The notes beneath the pieces are model-generated. The model searched no databases, was not told where the DNA came from, and saw nothing but the letters and a program-made list of their open reading frames with translations. Below, in pieces: positions 42,992 to 51,957 of a stretch of DNA of 64,000 bases. Each line of letters starts with the position of its first letter. Position 1 is the first letter of the stretch. The translations under genes and the position numbers were made by a program. Source of the DNA: Streptomyces rubradiris (GTDB lineage: Bacteria; Actinomycetota; Actinomycetes; Streptomycetales; Streptomycetaceae); NCBI RefSeq assembly GCF_016860525.1, contig NZ_BNEA01000015.1:2790001-2854000 (forward strand). Reading direction: 5' to 3'.

Positions 42992-45187
42992 TCAATCGTC
43001 CCCGTCGGCCTCACCAGGCTCTTGACCTGCGCAGATGGCCAGAACATCGGCGCCGTAGCTGCGCAGCTTGCGGCTGAGGACACCAGGGATGCGGGCGAGC
43101 TCGGCGGAGGTCTCCGGGCAGGCTTCCGCGATGGCCATGAGCGTCCGGTCCGTGAAGACGCAGAAGTCCGGCTGGCCGCTGCGCTCGGCCTGGACCGCCC
43201 GCCACTCGCGCAACCGCTCGTAGAGCCCCTCGTCCATGTCCGAAGGACAGTCCGCGCAGCGCATCAGCTTCATCTCGCCCGCGTCGGTGAGCGTGCGGCC
43301 GCAGACCCGGCAGCGGGCAGGGGTGCGCTGGGTGCGCCGGGGCGCGGCGACGGCACCGGCGGTGAACCCGCGCTCGACTCCGCCGCCCGTGCCGGAGCCG
43401 GTGTGTCCGACGGTGGGGGTGGTGCCGGGGCGCAGCCCGTCCAGGAAGCGGCTCGGTCTGCGGTTGGGGCGTCCGCCGGGCGAGCGGGACAGGGCCCAGG
43501 AGACATGGAGGCGTTCGCGGGCGCGGGTGACGCCGACGTAGAGCAGCCGGCGTTCCTCCTCGATCTGCTCGTCCGTGCGGGCGTAGGTGATGGGCATCAT
43601 GCCCTCGGCGACGCCGACCAGGAAGACGACGTCCCACTCCAGACCCTTGGCGGCGTGCAGGGAGGCGAGGGTGACGCCCTGGACGGTCGGGGCGTGCTGG
43701 GCGTTCGCCCGCTCGTCCAGTTCGGCCACGAAGTCGGCGAGGGTGGCCGTGGGCCGGGCGGCGGCGAGGTCGTGGGCGAGACCGACCAGGGCGGCCAGGG
43801 ACTCCCAGCGCTCCCGGACGGCACCGGAGCCGGCCGGCGGCTCGGTGGTCCAGCCCTCGCCGGACAGCACCGCCCGCACCTGCGAGGGCAGGTCCACGGC
43901 GTCGTCCAGCATGGAGTCGTTGCCGCCGAAGCGGGCCGCGCCGCGCAGGGCGACGCCGGCCTTGCGGACCTCCGGCCGGTCGAAGAAGCGCTCGGCTCCG
44001 CGCAGCTGGTAGGGGACCCCGGCGTCGGCGAGCGCCTGCTCGTAGGTCTCGGACTGGGAGTTCGTGCGGAACAGGACGGCGATCTCGGCGGCGGGGACGC
44101 CGGCGTCGATCAGCTCACGGATGCGCCGGGCGGCGCCCTCGGCCTCGGCGGGCTCGTCGGTGTACTCGGCGTAGACGGGCTCGGGTCCCGGGGGGCGCTG
44201 GGAGACGAGTTCCAGCCGGTGTCCGGCGGCGCGGCCCTTCGCCTGGGCGAGCAGGCCGTTGGCGAGACGCACCACCTGGGGGGTCGATCGGTAGTCACGG
44301 ACCAGCTTCACGACCGTGGCTCCGGGGTGCCGGACGCGGAAATCGAGCAGATGGTCGGGGGTTGCTCCCGTGAACGAATAGATCGTCTGGCTGGCGTCAC
44401 CGACGACGCACAGGTTGTCCCGGTCGCCGAGCCACAGGTCCAGCAACCGCTGCTGGAGGGGGCTGACGTCCTGGTACTCGTCCACGACGAAGTGCTGGTA
44501 CTGCGCGCGGACCTGTTCGGCGATGTCGTGCCGGTCCTGGAGGACGGCGACGGTCAGCAGCAGGACGTCCTCGAAGTCGATCACCGCGCGGTCGCGCTTG
44601 AGGTCCTCGTAGGCGGCGTAGAGGTGGGCGATCTCGGCCGGGTCGCGGGGGGCCTCGCGGCCGGCCTTCGCAGCCGCGTACGGATAGTCGGCGGGGACGG
44701 TCTGGGTGACCTTGGACCATTCGATCTCGGCGGTCACGTCCCGCAACTCGTTGCGGTCGAGGCGGGTGCCCAGGGACGCGGCGGCGTCGGCCACCAGCTG
44801 GATCTTGCGGTCCACCAGCCGGGGCATGGATCCGCCGATCGCTTTCGGCCAGAAGTACTGGAGCTGGCGCAGGGCGGCGGAGTGGAAGGTGCGGGCCTGG
44901 ACGCCCTGGGCACCGAGCTGGCGCAGCCGGCCGCGCATCTCTCCGGCGGCGCGGTTGGTGAAGGTGACGGCGAGCACGCTGGACGGCTGAAGGATGCCGG
45001 CGCGCACCCCATAGGCGATGCGGTGGGTGATCGCCCGGGTCTTGCCCGTGCCCGCTCCGGCCAGCACGCACACCGGACCGTGCAGGGCGGTGGCCACCTC
45101 GCGCTGCTCGGGGTCGAGCCCTTCGAGCACCGCGTCGGGCGACTCCGGGACCCGCGGGAAGAGGGTGGAATGCGTTGCTGCTGTCAC
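42992..45187 (-). CDS. uvrD2: UvrD2-type DNA helicase with HRDC domain
   Basis: A 731-aa superfamily 1A helicase. Motifs: Walker A GAGTGKTRAI, FTNRAAGEM, the Walker B VVDEYQD, GDASQTIYSF, DYRSTPQVV, and a late YVGVTRARERL. A tetracysteine region (CRVCG ... CADCPSD) and a C-terminal HRDC domain (about 640-715) match mycobacterial UvrD2. UvrD2 is distinguished from PcrA/UvrD1 by these two elements. The start (GTG 45187) is modestly supported. A DnaA-box-like 9-mer lies 40 bases upstream. Confidence 0.93.
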   Translation of the reverse strand: MTAATHSTLFPRVPESPDAVLEGLDPEQREVATALHGPVCVLAGAGTGKTRAITHRIAYGVRAGILQPSSVLAVTFTNRAAGEMRGRLRQLGAQGVQARTFHSAALRQLQYFWPKAIGGSMPRLVDRKIQLVADAAASLGTRLDRNELRDVTAEIEWSKVTQTVPADYPYAAAKAGREAPRDPAEIAHLYAAYEDLKRDRAVIDFEDVLLLTVAVLQDRHDIAEQVRAQYQHFVVDEYQDVSPLQQRLLDLWLGDRDNLCVVGDASQTIYSFTGATPDHLLDFRVRHPGATVVKLVRDYRSTPQVVRLANGLLAQAKGRAAGHRLELVSQRPPGPEPVYAEYTDEPAEAEGAARRIRELIDAGVPAAEIAVLFRTNSQSETYEQALADAGVPYQLRGAERFFDRPEVRKAGVALRGAARFGGNDSMLDDAVDLPSQVRAVLSGEGWTTEPPAGSGAVRERWESLAALVGLAHDLAAARPTATLADFVAELDERANAQHAPTVQGVTLASLHAAKGLEWDVVFLVGVAEGMMPITYARTDEQIEEERRLLYVGVTRARERLHVSWALSRSPGGRPNRRPSRFLDGLRPGTTPTVGHTGSGTGGGVERGFTAGAVAAPRRTQRTPARCRVCGRTLTDAGEMKLMRCADCPSDMDEGLYERLREWRAVQAERSGQPDFCVFTDRTLMAIAEACPETSAELARIPGVLSRKLRSYGADVLAICAGQEPGEADGDD

Positions 45188-45226
45188 ACCGCCATGCTGC
45201 CAGGTCGCCCGGGACGGCTGTGCGAG

Positions 45227-45235
45227 TTGTCCACA
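45227..45235 (+). promoter_or_regulatory. DnaA-box-like 9-mer
   Basis: TTGTCCACA, identical to the Streptomyces DnaA box consensus, lies between divergent uvrD2 and mycoredoxin genes, followed by GGCG. Confidence 0.5.
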
Positions 45236-45346
45236 GGCGGGAGCTCGTAGTCGTACTGATTACAGGCTGATCGTCGTACTGATGCGGCAGGCATCACACC
45301 CGGAGGCGCGCGGGGAGGGCGGGGGCAGGGGGACATACCCCGCCCG

Positions 45347-45372
45347 GGAATGAGACCCCGCCCGTCCGTGTT
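45347..45372 (+). promoter_or_regulatory. SigR-dependent promoter for mycoredoxin
   Basis: GGAAT (45347-45351), exactly 18 bases, then GTT (45370-45372), matching the SigR consensus. The start codon of the mycoredoxin gene is about 48 bases downstream of the -10. Confidence 0.85.
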
Positions 45373-45419
45373 CTCCTTCGCGACGGGATTTTCCGAGCCG
45401 TGCGAGGAGAGCGAGAGAC

Positions 45420-45662
45420 ATGCAGGGCACTGTGACGATGTACAGCACGACGTGGTGTGGCTACTGCCGACGGCTGAAGAGCCAGCTTGACCGTGAGGGC
45501 ATCGCGTACAGCGAGATCAACATCGAGCAGGACCCCGAGTCCGCCGCTTTCGTGGAGAAGGCGAACGGCGGCAACCAGACGGTCCCCACCGTGCTCTTCC
45601 CGGACGGCTCCACGCTGACGAACCCGTCGCTGGCCCAGGTGAAGCAGAAGCTCGCCGCATAA
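45420..45662 (+). CDS. mrx1: Mycoredoxin (glutaredoxin-like)
   Basis: An 80-aa thiol-disulfide oxidoreductase that in actinobacteria reduces mycothiol-mixed disulfides. Active-site CGYC (C13, C16) replaces the usual CPYC. A TVPT cis-proline motif and a GSTLTNP loop complete the glutaredoxin-fold signature. Mycothiol systems are regulated by SigR in Streptomyces, and a consensus SigR promoter is seen upstream. The product is small and has no signal peptide, so it is cytoplasmic. Confidence 0.94.
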   Translation: MQGTVTMYSTTWCGYCRRLKSQLDREGIAYSEINIEQDPESAAFVEKANGGNQTVPTVLFPDGSTLTNPSLAQVKQKLAA

Positions 45663-45731
45663 CGCTGCGCGGCTCGCGCCGCGACCGACGTGAAGGGCGG
45701 CCCCGGTTCTGCCGGGGCCGCCCTTCACGTG

Positions 45732-46676
45732 TCACACGAAACCGCGGGTCGGCAGGGGCCTGCCGTACCACATCTCGATCAGCCGGGCCGCGATGGAGAT
45801 GCCGTAGGGCGGCAGCACCTCGCCGGACTCGAAGGCCGCGTGCAGTTCCTCGCGGGAGAACCAGCGGGCCTCGTGGATCTCGTCGCCGTCGACGTCGATC
45901 TCGGTGGACGTGGCGCGGGCCATGAAGCCCAGCATCAGGCTGGACGGGAAGGGCCAGGGCTGGCTGGCGACGTACTCGACCGGGCCGACGGCGACGCCGA
46001 CCTCCTCGGACACCTCACGGCGCACCGCCTGCTCGATGGACTCGCCCGGCTCCACGAACCCGGCGAGCGTGGAGAAGCGGCCCTCGGGCCAGTGCACCTG
46101 CCGACCGAGCAGGATGCGGTCCTCCTCGTCCGTCACCGCCATGATCACCGCCGGGTCGGTGCGCGGGTAGTGCTCGGCGCCGCAGGCCGGGCAGCGGCGG
46201 ATGTGGCCGGCCGCCGCGATGACCGTGCGCTCACCGCAGCGGGAGCAGAAGCGGTGGGTGCGCTGCCAGTTCTCCAGGCCGACGGCGTGCACCATGAGCC
46301 CGGCGTCGCGCGGCGACAGCAGCAGCCCGGCCTCCCGCAGCCCCGCCGGACGCGCGGACTGGTCGATCCGGCCGGGCAGCGAGTCCTTCTGGAGCGCGAA
46401 GTAGCTGACGCCCTCCTCGTCGATGCCGAGGAAGTAGCGGTGCGCCTCGGTGAGCGGCGCCTCGAAGGACGGCGTCATGACGAGTTCGGTCCGGCCGTCC
46501 GGCGTCTCGTCGATGAGCACCTGGCCGCCGGACACCACGAAACAGCGGGTCGTGGGGTGGCTCCACGCCGCCGCGAGCCAGGCCTCGTCCAGCCGGTGGT
46601 GGGCGGCGCGGTCGATGCCGCTCGGGGCGGTCAGCGAGATGGGTCGGTCGGCTGTGTGGTCGGTCCAGGTGGTCAC
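45732..46676 (-). CDS. nudC: NAD(+) diphosphatase NudC
   Basis: A 314-aa NUDIX enzyme. Zinc ribbon CSRCG ... CPACG at about 165-190, NUDIX box GFVEPGESIEQAVRREVSEEVG, and the downstream SQPWPFPSS motif that is diagnostic for NADH/NAD-capped-RNA pyrophosphatases. GTG 46676 gives 314 aa. The frame is open further upstream, but that part is Pro/Arg-rich. The ribosome binding site is at unusual spacing (about 12 bases), so the exact start is uncertain. Confidence 0.93.
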   Translation of the reverse strand: MTTWTDHTADRPISLTAPSGIDRAAHHRLDEAWLAAAWSHPTTRCFVVSGGQVLIDETPDGRTELVMTPSFEAPLTEAHRYFLGIDEEGVSYFALQKDSLPGRIDQSARPAGLREAGLLLSPRDAGLMVHAVGLENWQRTHRFCSRCGERTVIAAAGHIRRCPACGAEHYPRTDPAVIMAVTDEEDRILLGRQVHWPEGRFSTLAGFVEPGESIEQAVRREVSEEVGVAVGPVEYVASQPWPFPSSLMLGFMARATSTEIDVDGDEIHEARWFSREELHAAFESGEVLPPYGISIAARLIEMWYGRPLPTRGFV

Positions 46677-46834
46677 GTGTGCTTCCAACTCCCCCAGTAC
46701 AGCGGTTTGCGGCGGGCGGTTCGGCGGGACGTGGGCGGGAGGGCACCGGGTCGGGCGCGGGCGGGGCGGTCCTTCAAGTGTGCCCCGCGCGCGGTGCCCT
46801 TCCGCACGGCGCCGGCCGGTCAGGGCGTGGTACG

Positions 46835-48223
46835 TCAGTTCCGGGCCAGGTCGTCCCACAGGTAGGCGCTGGTCTCGACACCCTTGAGGAGGAGGTCCAG
46901 CTCGACCTTCTCATTGGGGGCGTGCCAGCCGTCGGACGGGACGGAGATGCCCAGGAAGAGCACCGGCGCGCCGAGGACTTCCTGGAGGTCGGCGGCGGGA
47001 CCGGAACCGCCCTCGCGGGTGAAGCGGACCGGCTTCTCGAAGGCGCGGCCCATGGCGCGGACCACGGACCGCAGCGCGGGGTGGTCCAGCGGCGTCAGGC
47101 ACGGACGCGTGGCCGAGCCGAAGACGGTCTCGCACCGGATTCCGGCTGGCACCTGTTCGGCGGCCCACGCGCGGACGGCCTTCTCGATGTGATCCCGGTC
47201 CTGGCCGGCGACCAGCCGGAACGACAGCTTCACCATGGCCGTGGACGGGATGATCGTCTTGCTGCCGGGGCCCTGGTAGCCACCGCCGATGCCGTTGACC
47301 TCGGCGGTGGGCCGGGCCCAGACGCGCTCCAGGGTGGTGTAACCGTCCTCGCCGTGCGTGGCGTACGACTTGGCCGTGCGCAGCCAGCGCCCCTCGTCGA
47401 AGGGCAGTTCGGCGAACAGCTCGCGCTCGCGGTCGGTCAGCTCCACGATGCCGTCGTAGAAGCCGGGTACCGCCACGCGCCCGTGCTCGTCGTGCAGGGC
47501 GGCGGCCAGGCGGGCGGCGGCGGTGGCCGGGTTGGGCACGGCACCGCCGAAGGAGCCGGAGTGGATGTCCTGGTCCGGTCCGTGGAACCGGATCTCGCAC
47601 TCCACCAGGCCGCGCATGCCGGTGCACACGGTCGGGGTGTCCTCGGCCCACATGCCGGTGTCGGAGACGATCACGACATCGGCGGCGAGCCGGCCGGCCC
47701 GCTCCTCCACCAGCGCCCGGAAGTGCGGGGAACCGGACTCCTCCTCGCCCTCGATCAGCAGCTTGAGGCCGACGGCCGGCGTGGTGCGGCCGGTCGCGGC
47801 GAGGTGGGCGCGGACACCGAGTGTGTGGAAGAACACCTGACCCTTGTCGTCGGCCGCTCCACGCGCGTAGAGGCGGCCGTCGCGCACGACCGGCTCGAAG
47901 GGGTCGCTGTCCCAGCCGTCCTCGCGAGCGGCGGGCTGGACGTCGTGGTGGCCGTAGACCAGGACCGTGGGGGCCTGCGGGTCGTCCGAGGGCCACTCGG
48001 CGAAGACCGCGGGGGCGCCCGGGGTCTGCCAGACCTCCACGGTGGGGAAGCCGGTGTCCTTGAGTTTGCCGGCGAGCCAGTCGGCGCTGCGCCGCACGTC
48101 GGGCGCGTGGTCCGGCCGGGCCGACACGGAGGGGATGCGCAGCCACGCGGCGAGGTCGTCGAGGAAGGCGGCGCGGTGCTGCTCGATGTACGTGCGGACG
48201 GCGCTGTCCGGGGTCTGGCTCAT
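46835..48223 (-). CDS. M20 family dipeptidase/peptidase
   Basis: A 462-aa zinc peptidase of the M20A/DUG1 group. Metal-ligand motifs: GHHDVQP (His, Asp), ARGAADDKG (bridging Asp), EGEEESGS (catalytic and bridging Glu), SDTGMW (Asp), and a C-terminal GWHAPNEKV (His). A dimerisation insert lies at about 200-320. It probably acts on dipeptides in the cytoplasm; no signal peptide is seen. Gene order after adnAB is typical of Streptomyces, but no functional link is known. Confidence 0.94.
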   Translation of the reverse strand: MSQTPDSAVRTYIEQHRAAFLDDLAAWLRIPSVSARPDHAPDVRRSADWLAGKLKDTGFPTVEVWQTPGAPAVFAEWPSDDPQAPTVLVYGHHDVQPAAREDGWDSDPFEPVVRDGRLYARGAADDKGQVFFHTLGVRAHLAATGRTTPAVGLKLLIEGEEESGSPHFRALVEERAGRLAADVVIVSDTGMWAEDTPTVCTGMRGLVECEIRFHGPDQDIHSGSFGGAVPNPATAAARLAAALHDEHGRVAVPGFYDGIVELTDRERELFAELPFDEGRWLRTAKSYATHGEDGYTTLERVWARPTAEVNGIGGGYQGPGSKTIIPSTAMVKLSFRLVAGQDRDHIEKAVRAWAAEQVPAGIRCETVFGSATRPCLTPLDHPALRSVVRAMGRAFEKPVRFTREGGSGPAADLQEVLGAPVLFLGISVPSDGWHAPNEKVELDLLLKGVETSAYLWDDLARN

Positions 48224-48275
48224 GCTCCGAGCCTATCGGCCCGCACCGACAACCTCGGAGGGCGGTTCGTCACAC

Positions 48276-51200
48276 TCAGGTCGCCTCCCGTGTGCCCTCC
48301 GTCTCACCCGTGAGCAACCGCTCCAGCGCGGCCCGGTCCGGCAGGCCCTCGGGGCGTACGACCTCGCCGGTGCGCACGTACAGGAAGGCGGCCGTGACCG
48401 ACTCGGGCGGGACACCCTGCTGCTCGGCCCAGCCGAGGCGGTACACGGCGAGCTGGAGCGGGTCGGCGGTGCGGGTGCGGCCGGTCTTCCAGTCGAGGAT
48501 CTCGTACGTCGCCTCGTCACCGTCGCCGTTTTTGTAGACGGCGTCGATGCGGCCCCGGATGACGCGGCCGGCCAGTGTGACCTGGAAGGGGGCTTCCACC
48601 CGGTAGGGCGTGCGCCGGGCGTACTCGGTGCGTTCGAAGGCCTCCTTCAGGGCTTCGAGGTCGTGTTCGTCGGCGATCTCGGCGTCGCCGCCGGGCAGCT
48701 CGTCCGGCTCCAGCAGGGGCAGGGTCAGTTCCTCGAAGCGGGCCTCGACCCAGGCGTGGAACCGGGTGCCCCGGCGTGCGGCCGGTTGCGGGGGGCGCGG
48801 CATGGGGCGCGCGAGTTCCTGTGCGAGTCCGTCGGGGTCCTCGGCGAGCCGCAGCAGCTGGGACGCGGTGAGCGTGGCGGGCAGGGGGACCTCGGTGACG
48901 GCCTGCCGGGCGCGCAGCAGCTCTCCGGTGAGCGCGTCCAGGTCACGGTCCCAGGAGGCGACGGTGCGGGCCTCCTCCGGGGTGAGGCCGGTGCCGGGCC
49001 GCGGCGCGGTGGTCCGGGGGTGGTCCTGCGCGGCGGACACCTGGTGCGGGACCAGACCGGTGGGGGCGTCCGGAGTGGAAGCGGGGGTGCCGGCCGGGAG
49101 TGCGTCGCGCGTCCCGCCGTAGGGCTCCTCGTCGCCGTCGGGCTCGTGGCCGTGGGGCGGCAGGGGGTCCTCGTGGGGGGCGTCCTCGTAAGGGTCGCCG
49201 TCGTAAGGGTCGCCGTAGGGGTCTTCGTACGGCTCTTCGTCGTACGGGGCGTCGTACGGGTCGTCGTCCGGTGGCGCGGGCCAGTCCGGGTGTTCGTCGC
49301 CGGCGGGGTCGTGCAGGGCCGGGCCGGGGCCTTCGGGACGGGCGGCGAGGGCGTCCAGGTGGGCGAGGACGGTCCGGGCGGCGGCACGGCGGCGGGCCAG
49401 CGCGCCGGCGTCCAGCGGGAGCGGCCACACCTGGTCGGTGCCGGCCGTGTGCAGGGCCGGGTTCTCCGCGTCCTCGGCGGGCTCCTCCGCCCACGCCTCG
49501 ATCTCGCCGTACCCGGCGGCGCAGTGGTCGTACAGGGCCTTCAGGAAGCCGGAGGGGCCGCGCTTCTTCTTCTGGCTGGGTCCCCACCAGTGGCCGGAGC
49601 CGAGCAGGAGCGAGCGGGGACGGGTGAAGGTGACGTAGCCGAGACGCAGTTCCTCGGTGTACTGGTGGTCCTTCATGGCCTCGTGGAAGGACTTCATGCC
49701 GCGCGCGTCCCAGCTGTCGACGTCGGGCAGGGTGTCGGTGTCGCCGCGCAGGGCGTGCGGCAGCACCTTGGCCTGCGCGGTCCACTTCTCGCGGCCCTGG
49801 GCGCTGGGGAAGGTGCCGGTGACGAGTCCGGGAACGGCCACGACGTCCCACTCCAGGCCCTTGGACTTGTGCGCGGTGAGCACCTTGACGGTGTTCTCGC
49901 CGCCGGGCAGCGCGTTGTCGAGCCCTTTCTCGTACTGGGCGGCGGTGCGCAGGAAGCCGAGGAAGGCCAACAGGGTGGCCTCGCCGTCGCTCGCGGCGAA
50001 GGACGCGGCGACGTCCAGGAAGTTGGACAGGGTCTCGCGGCGCCGGGCGGCCAGCGCGTGCGGTGACGCCGACAACTCCACTTCGAGGCCGGTGACGGCG
50101 AGGACGCGGTGCAGGACGTCCATCAGCGGGTCGGACAGCGAGCGGCGCAGGTCGCGCAGCTCGGCGGCGAGATGGGCGAAGCGCACGCGCGCGTCCGCCG
50201 AGAACGGCAGGCCGTCGTCGTCCCCGTAGTCCTCGGCCGGGGTCTCCAGGAAGGTGTCCAGGGCGTCGGCGAGCGATATCACCTCGGCCGGGTCGACGCC
50301 CTCGACGGCCGCCGCGAGCCGGCGGTCGGGGTCGTCGGCGGCGTCCACGCGCGCGTGGGCGACCAGCAGGCGGGCCCGGCGGCCCAGCAGGGCGAGGTCG
50401 CGGGGGCCGATGCGCCAGCGCGGTCCGGTCAGCAGGCGCACCAGGGCGGCGTTGGCGCCGGGGTCCTGCAGGACCTCGCAGACGGCGACGAGGTCGGCGA
50501 TCTCGGGCAGGTGCAGCAGCCCGGACAGGCCGACCACCTCGACGGGGATGTCCCGGGCGACGAGGGCGCCCTGGATCTCGGCGAAGTCGGTCGCGGTCCG
50601 GCACAGGACGGCGATCTCGCCGGGTGGCGTGCCGGTGCGCACGAGGTGGGCGAGGGAGTCGGCGATCCAGTCGATCTCCTCGGCGTGGGTGGGCAGCAGG
50701 GCGCAGCGGACCGTGCCGTCGTACTCGGCGCCGGGCGCCGGGCGGAGGGCCTGCACGCCCGCGTGCATGGCGCGCAGGGGCGCGGCCAGGCCGTTGGCGA
50801 GGTCGAGCAGGCGCCCGCCGCTGCGGCGGTTCTCGCTGAGCGCCTGCCGGGCGGCGGGCCGGCCGTCGGCGCCCGGGAAGTGGTCGGGGAAGTCGTCCAG
50901 GTTGGCGACGGAGGCGCCGCGCCAGCCGTAGATGGCCTGGCAGGGGTCGCCGACGGCGGTCACCGGGTGGCCGGTGCCGCCGCCGAACAGGCCGGCCAGC
51001 AGGACGCGCTGGGCCACGGAGGTGTCCTGGTACTCGTCCAGGAGGACCACGCGGAACTCCTCGCGCAGCAGGCGGCCCACCTCGGGGATGCGGGCGAGGC
51101 GGGCCGACAGGGCGATCTGGTCGCCGAAGTCGAGCAGGTCCCGCCGTCGTTTCTCGGCTCGGTAGCGCTGGACGAGGTCGGCGAGTTCCCGGCGGGCGGC

Positions 51201-51845
51201 GGCCGTCTCCGGGACCTTGCGCAGGTCGGCGTTGGTGAGCCTGGCGCCCTCCAGGGTGTGCAGCAGACCGGCGTCCCAGGCGCGCAGTTCCTCCGGTTCG
51301 ACGAGGTGTTCGGCGAGTTCGGAGTCGAGGGCGAGCAGGTCGCTGACCAGGTCGGCGAAGGAGCGGGTCAGCGCCGGGTACGGTCCCGGGGCCTCGCGCA
51401 GCACGCGCGCGGCGAGCTGGTAGCGAGTGGCGTCGGCGAGCAGCCGGGAACTGGGCTCCAGGCCGATGCGCAGGCCGTGGTCGGTGAGCAGCCGGCCGGC
51501 GAAGGCGTGGTACGTCGAGATGACCGGCTCGCCCGGCGGGTTGTCGGGGTCCACGGAGTCGGCGTCGGTGACTCCGGCCTTGATCAACGCCTTGCGGACG
51601 CGCTCGGCCAGCTCGCCCGCGGCCTTGTTGGTGAAGGTCAGGCCGAGGACCTGCTCGGGGGCGACCTGTCCGGTGCCGACCAGCCAGACCACGCGGGCCG
51701 CCATCACGGTGGTCTTGCCCGACCCGGCACCGGCCACGATCACCTGCGGGGCGGGCGGCGCGGTGATGCAGGCCGTCTGCTCCGGGGTGAACGGGATGCC
51801 GAGGAGCTCCTTGAGCTGCTCGGGGTCGGTGATAGGGGCGGACAT
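48276..51845 (-). CDS. adnB: AdnB-type helicase-nuclease subunit
   Basis: A 1189-aa helicase of the UvrD/RecB type and subunit of the actinobacterial double-strand-break resection machine AdnAB. Walker A GAGSGKTTV at about 37-45, FTNKAAGELAERV, VVLLDEYQDTS and a late VTFTRPRS motif mark the motor. The C-terminal nuclease domain shows DAVYK and YEILDWKTGRT, a RecB-like DxK site. Between motor and nuclease (about residues 850-900) there is a Tyr/Asp/Glu/Pro-rich linker coded by short DNA repeats. It lies 112 bases after adnA on the same strand. Confidence 0.93.
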   Translation of the reverse strand: MSAPITDPEQLKELLGIPFTPEQTACITAPPAPQVIVAGAGSGKTTVMAARVVWLVGTGQVAPEQVLGLTFTNKAAGELAERVRKALIKAGVTDADSVDPDNPPGEPVISTYHAFAGRLLTDHGLRIGLEPSSRLLADATRYQLAARVLREAPGPYPALTRSFADLVSDLLALDSELAEHLVEPEELRAWDAGLLHTLEGARLTNADLRKVPETAAARRELADLVQRYRAEKRRRDLLDFGDQIALSARLARIPEVGRLLREEFRVVLLDEYQDTSVAQRVLLAGLFGGGTGHPVTAVGDPCQAIYGWRGASVANLDDFPDHFPGADGRPAARQALSENRRSGGRLLDLANGLAAPLRAMHAGVQALRPAPGAEYDGTVRCALLPTHAEEIDWIADSLAHLVRTGTPPGEIAVLCRTATDFAEIQGALVARDIPVEVVGLSGLLHLPEIADLVAVCEVLQDPGANAALVRLLTGPRWRIGPRDLALLGRRARLLVAHARVDAADDPDRRLAAAVEGVDPAEVISLADALDTFLETPAEDYGDDDGLPFSADARVRFAHLAAELRDLRRSLSDPLMDVLHRVLAVTGLEVELSASPHALAARRRETLSNFLDVAASFAASDGEATLLAFLGFLRTAAQYEKGLDNALPGGENTVKVLTAHKSKGLEWDVVAVPGLVTGTFPSAQGREKWTAQAKVLPHALRGDTDTLPDVDSWDARGMKSFHEAMKDHQYTEELRLGYVTFTRPRSLLLGSGHWWGPSQKKKRGPSGFLKALYDHCAAGYGEIEAWAEEPAEDAENPALHTAGTDQVWPLPLDAGALARRRAAARTVLAHLDALAARPEGPGPALHDPAGDEHPDWPAPPDDDPYDAPYDEEPYEDPYGDPYDGDPYEDAPHEDPLPPHGHEPDGDEEPYGGTRDALPAGTPASTPDAPTGLVPHQVSAAQDHPRTTAPRPGTGLTPEEARTVASWDRDLDALTGELLRARQAVTEVPLPATLTASQLLRLAEDPDGLAQELARPMPRPPQPAARRGTRFHAWVEARFEELTLPLLEPDELPGGDAEIADEHDLEALKEAFERTEYARRTPYRVEAPFQVTLAGRVIRGRIDAVYKNGDGDEATYEILDWKTGRTRTADPLQLAVYRLGWAEQQGVPPESVTAAFLYVRTGEVVRPEGLPDRAALERLLTGETEGTREAT
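49190..49290. repeat. Repeat-coded acidic Tyr-rich linker in adnB
   Basis: Units of GTCGTACGGG / GTCGTAAGGG type recur and code a DPYDEEPYEDPYGDP stretch. All are in the adnB reading frame. Expansion or loss would alter only the linker. Confidence 0.75.
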
Positions 51846-51957
51846 GTCGAAAGAGGCTAGCGGCGGGGACTGACAATCAGGTGCCCAGCGGTCGCCCGGG
51901 GCGGAAGAAGCACAGGTCAGCGTGGGTGGTGGGGTACGTCACGCCTGCCGCCGGGGC

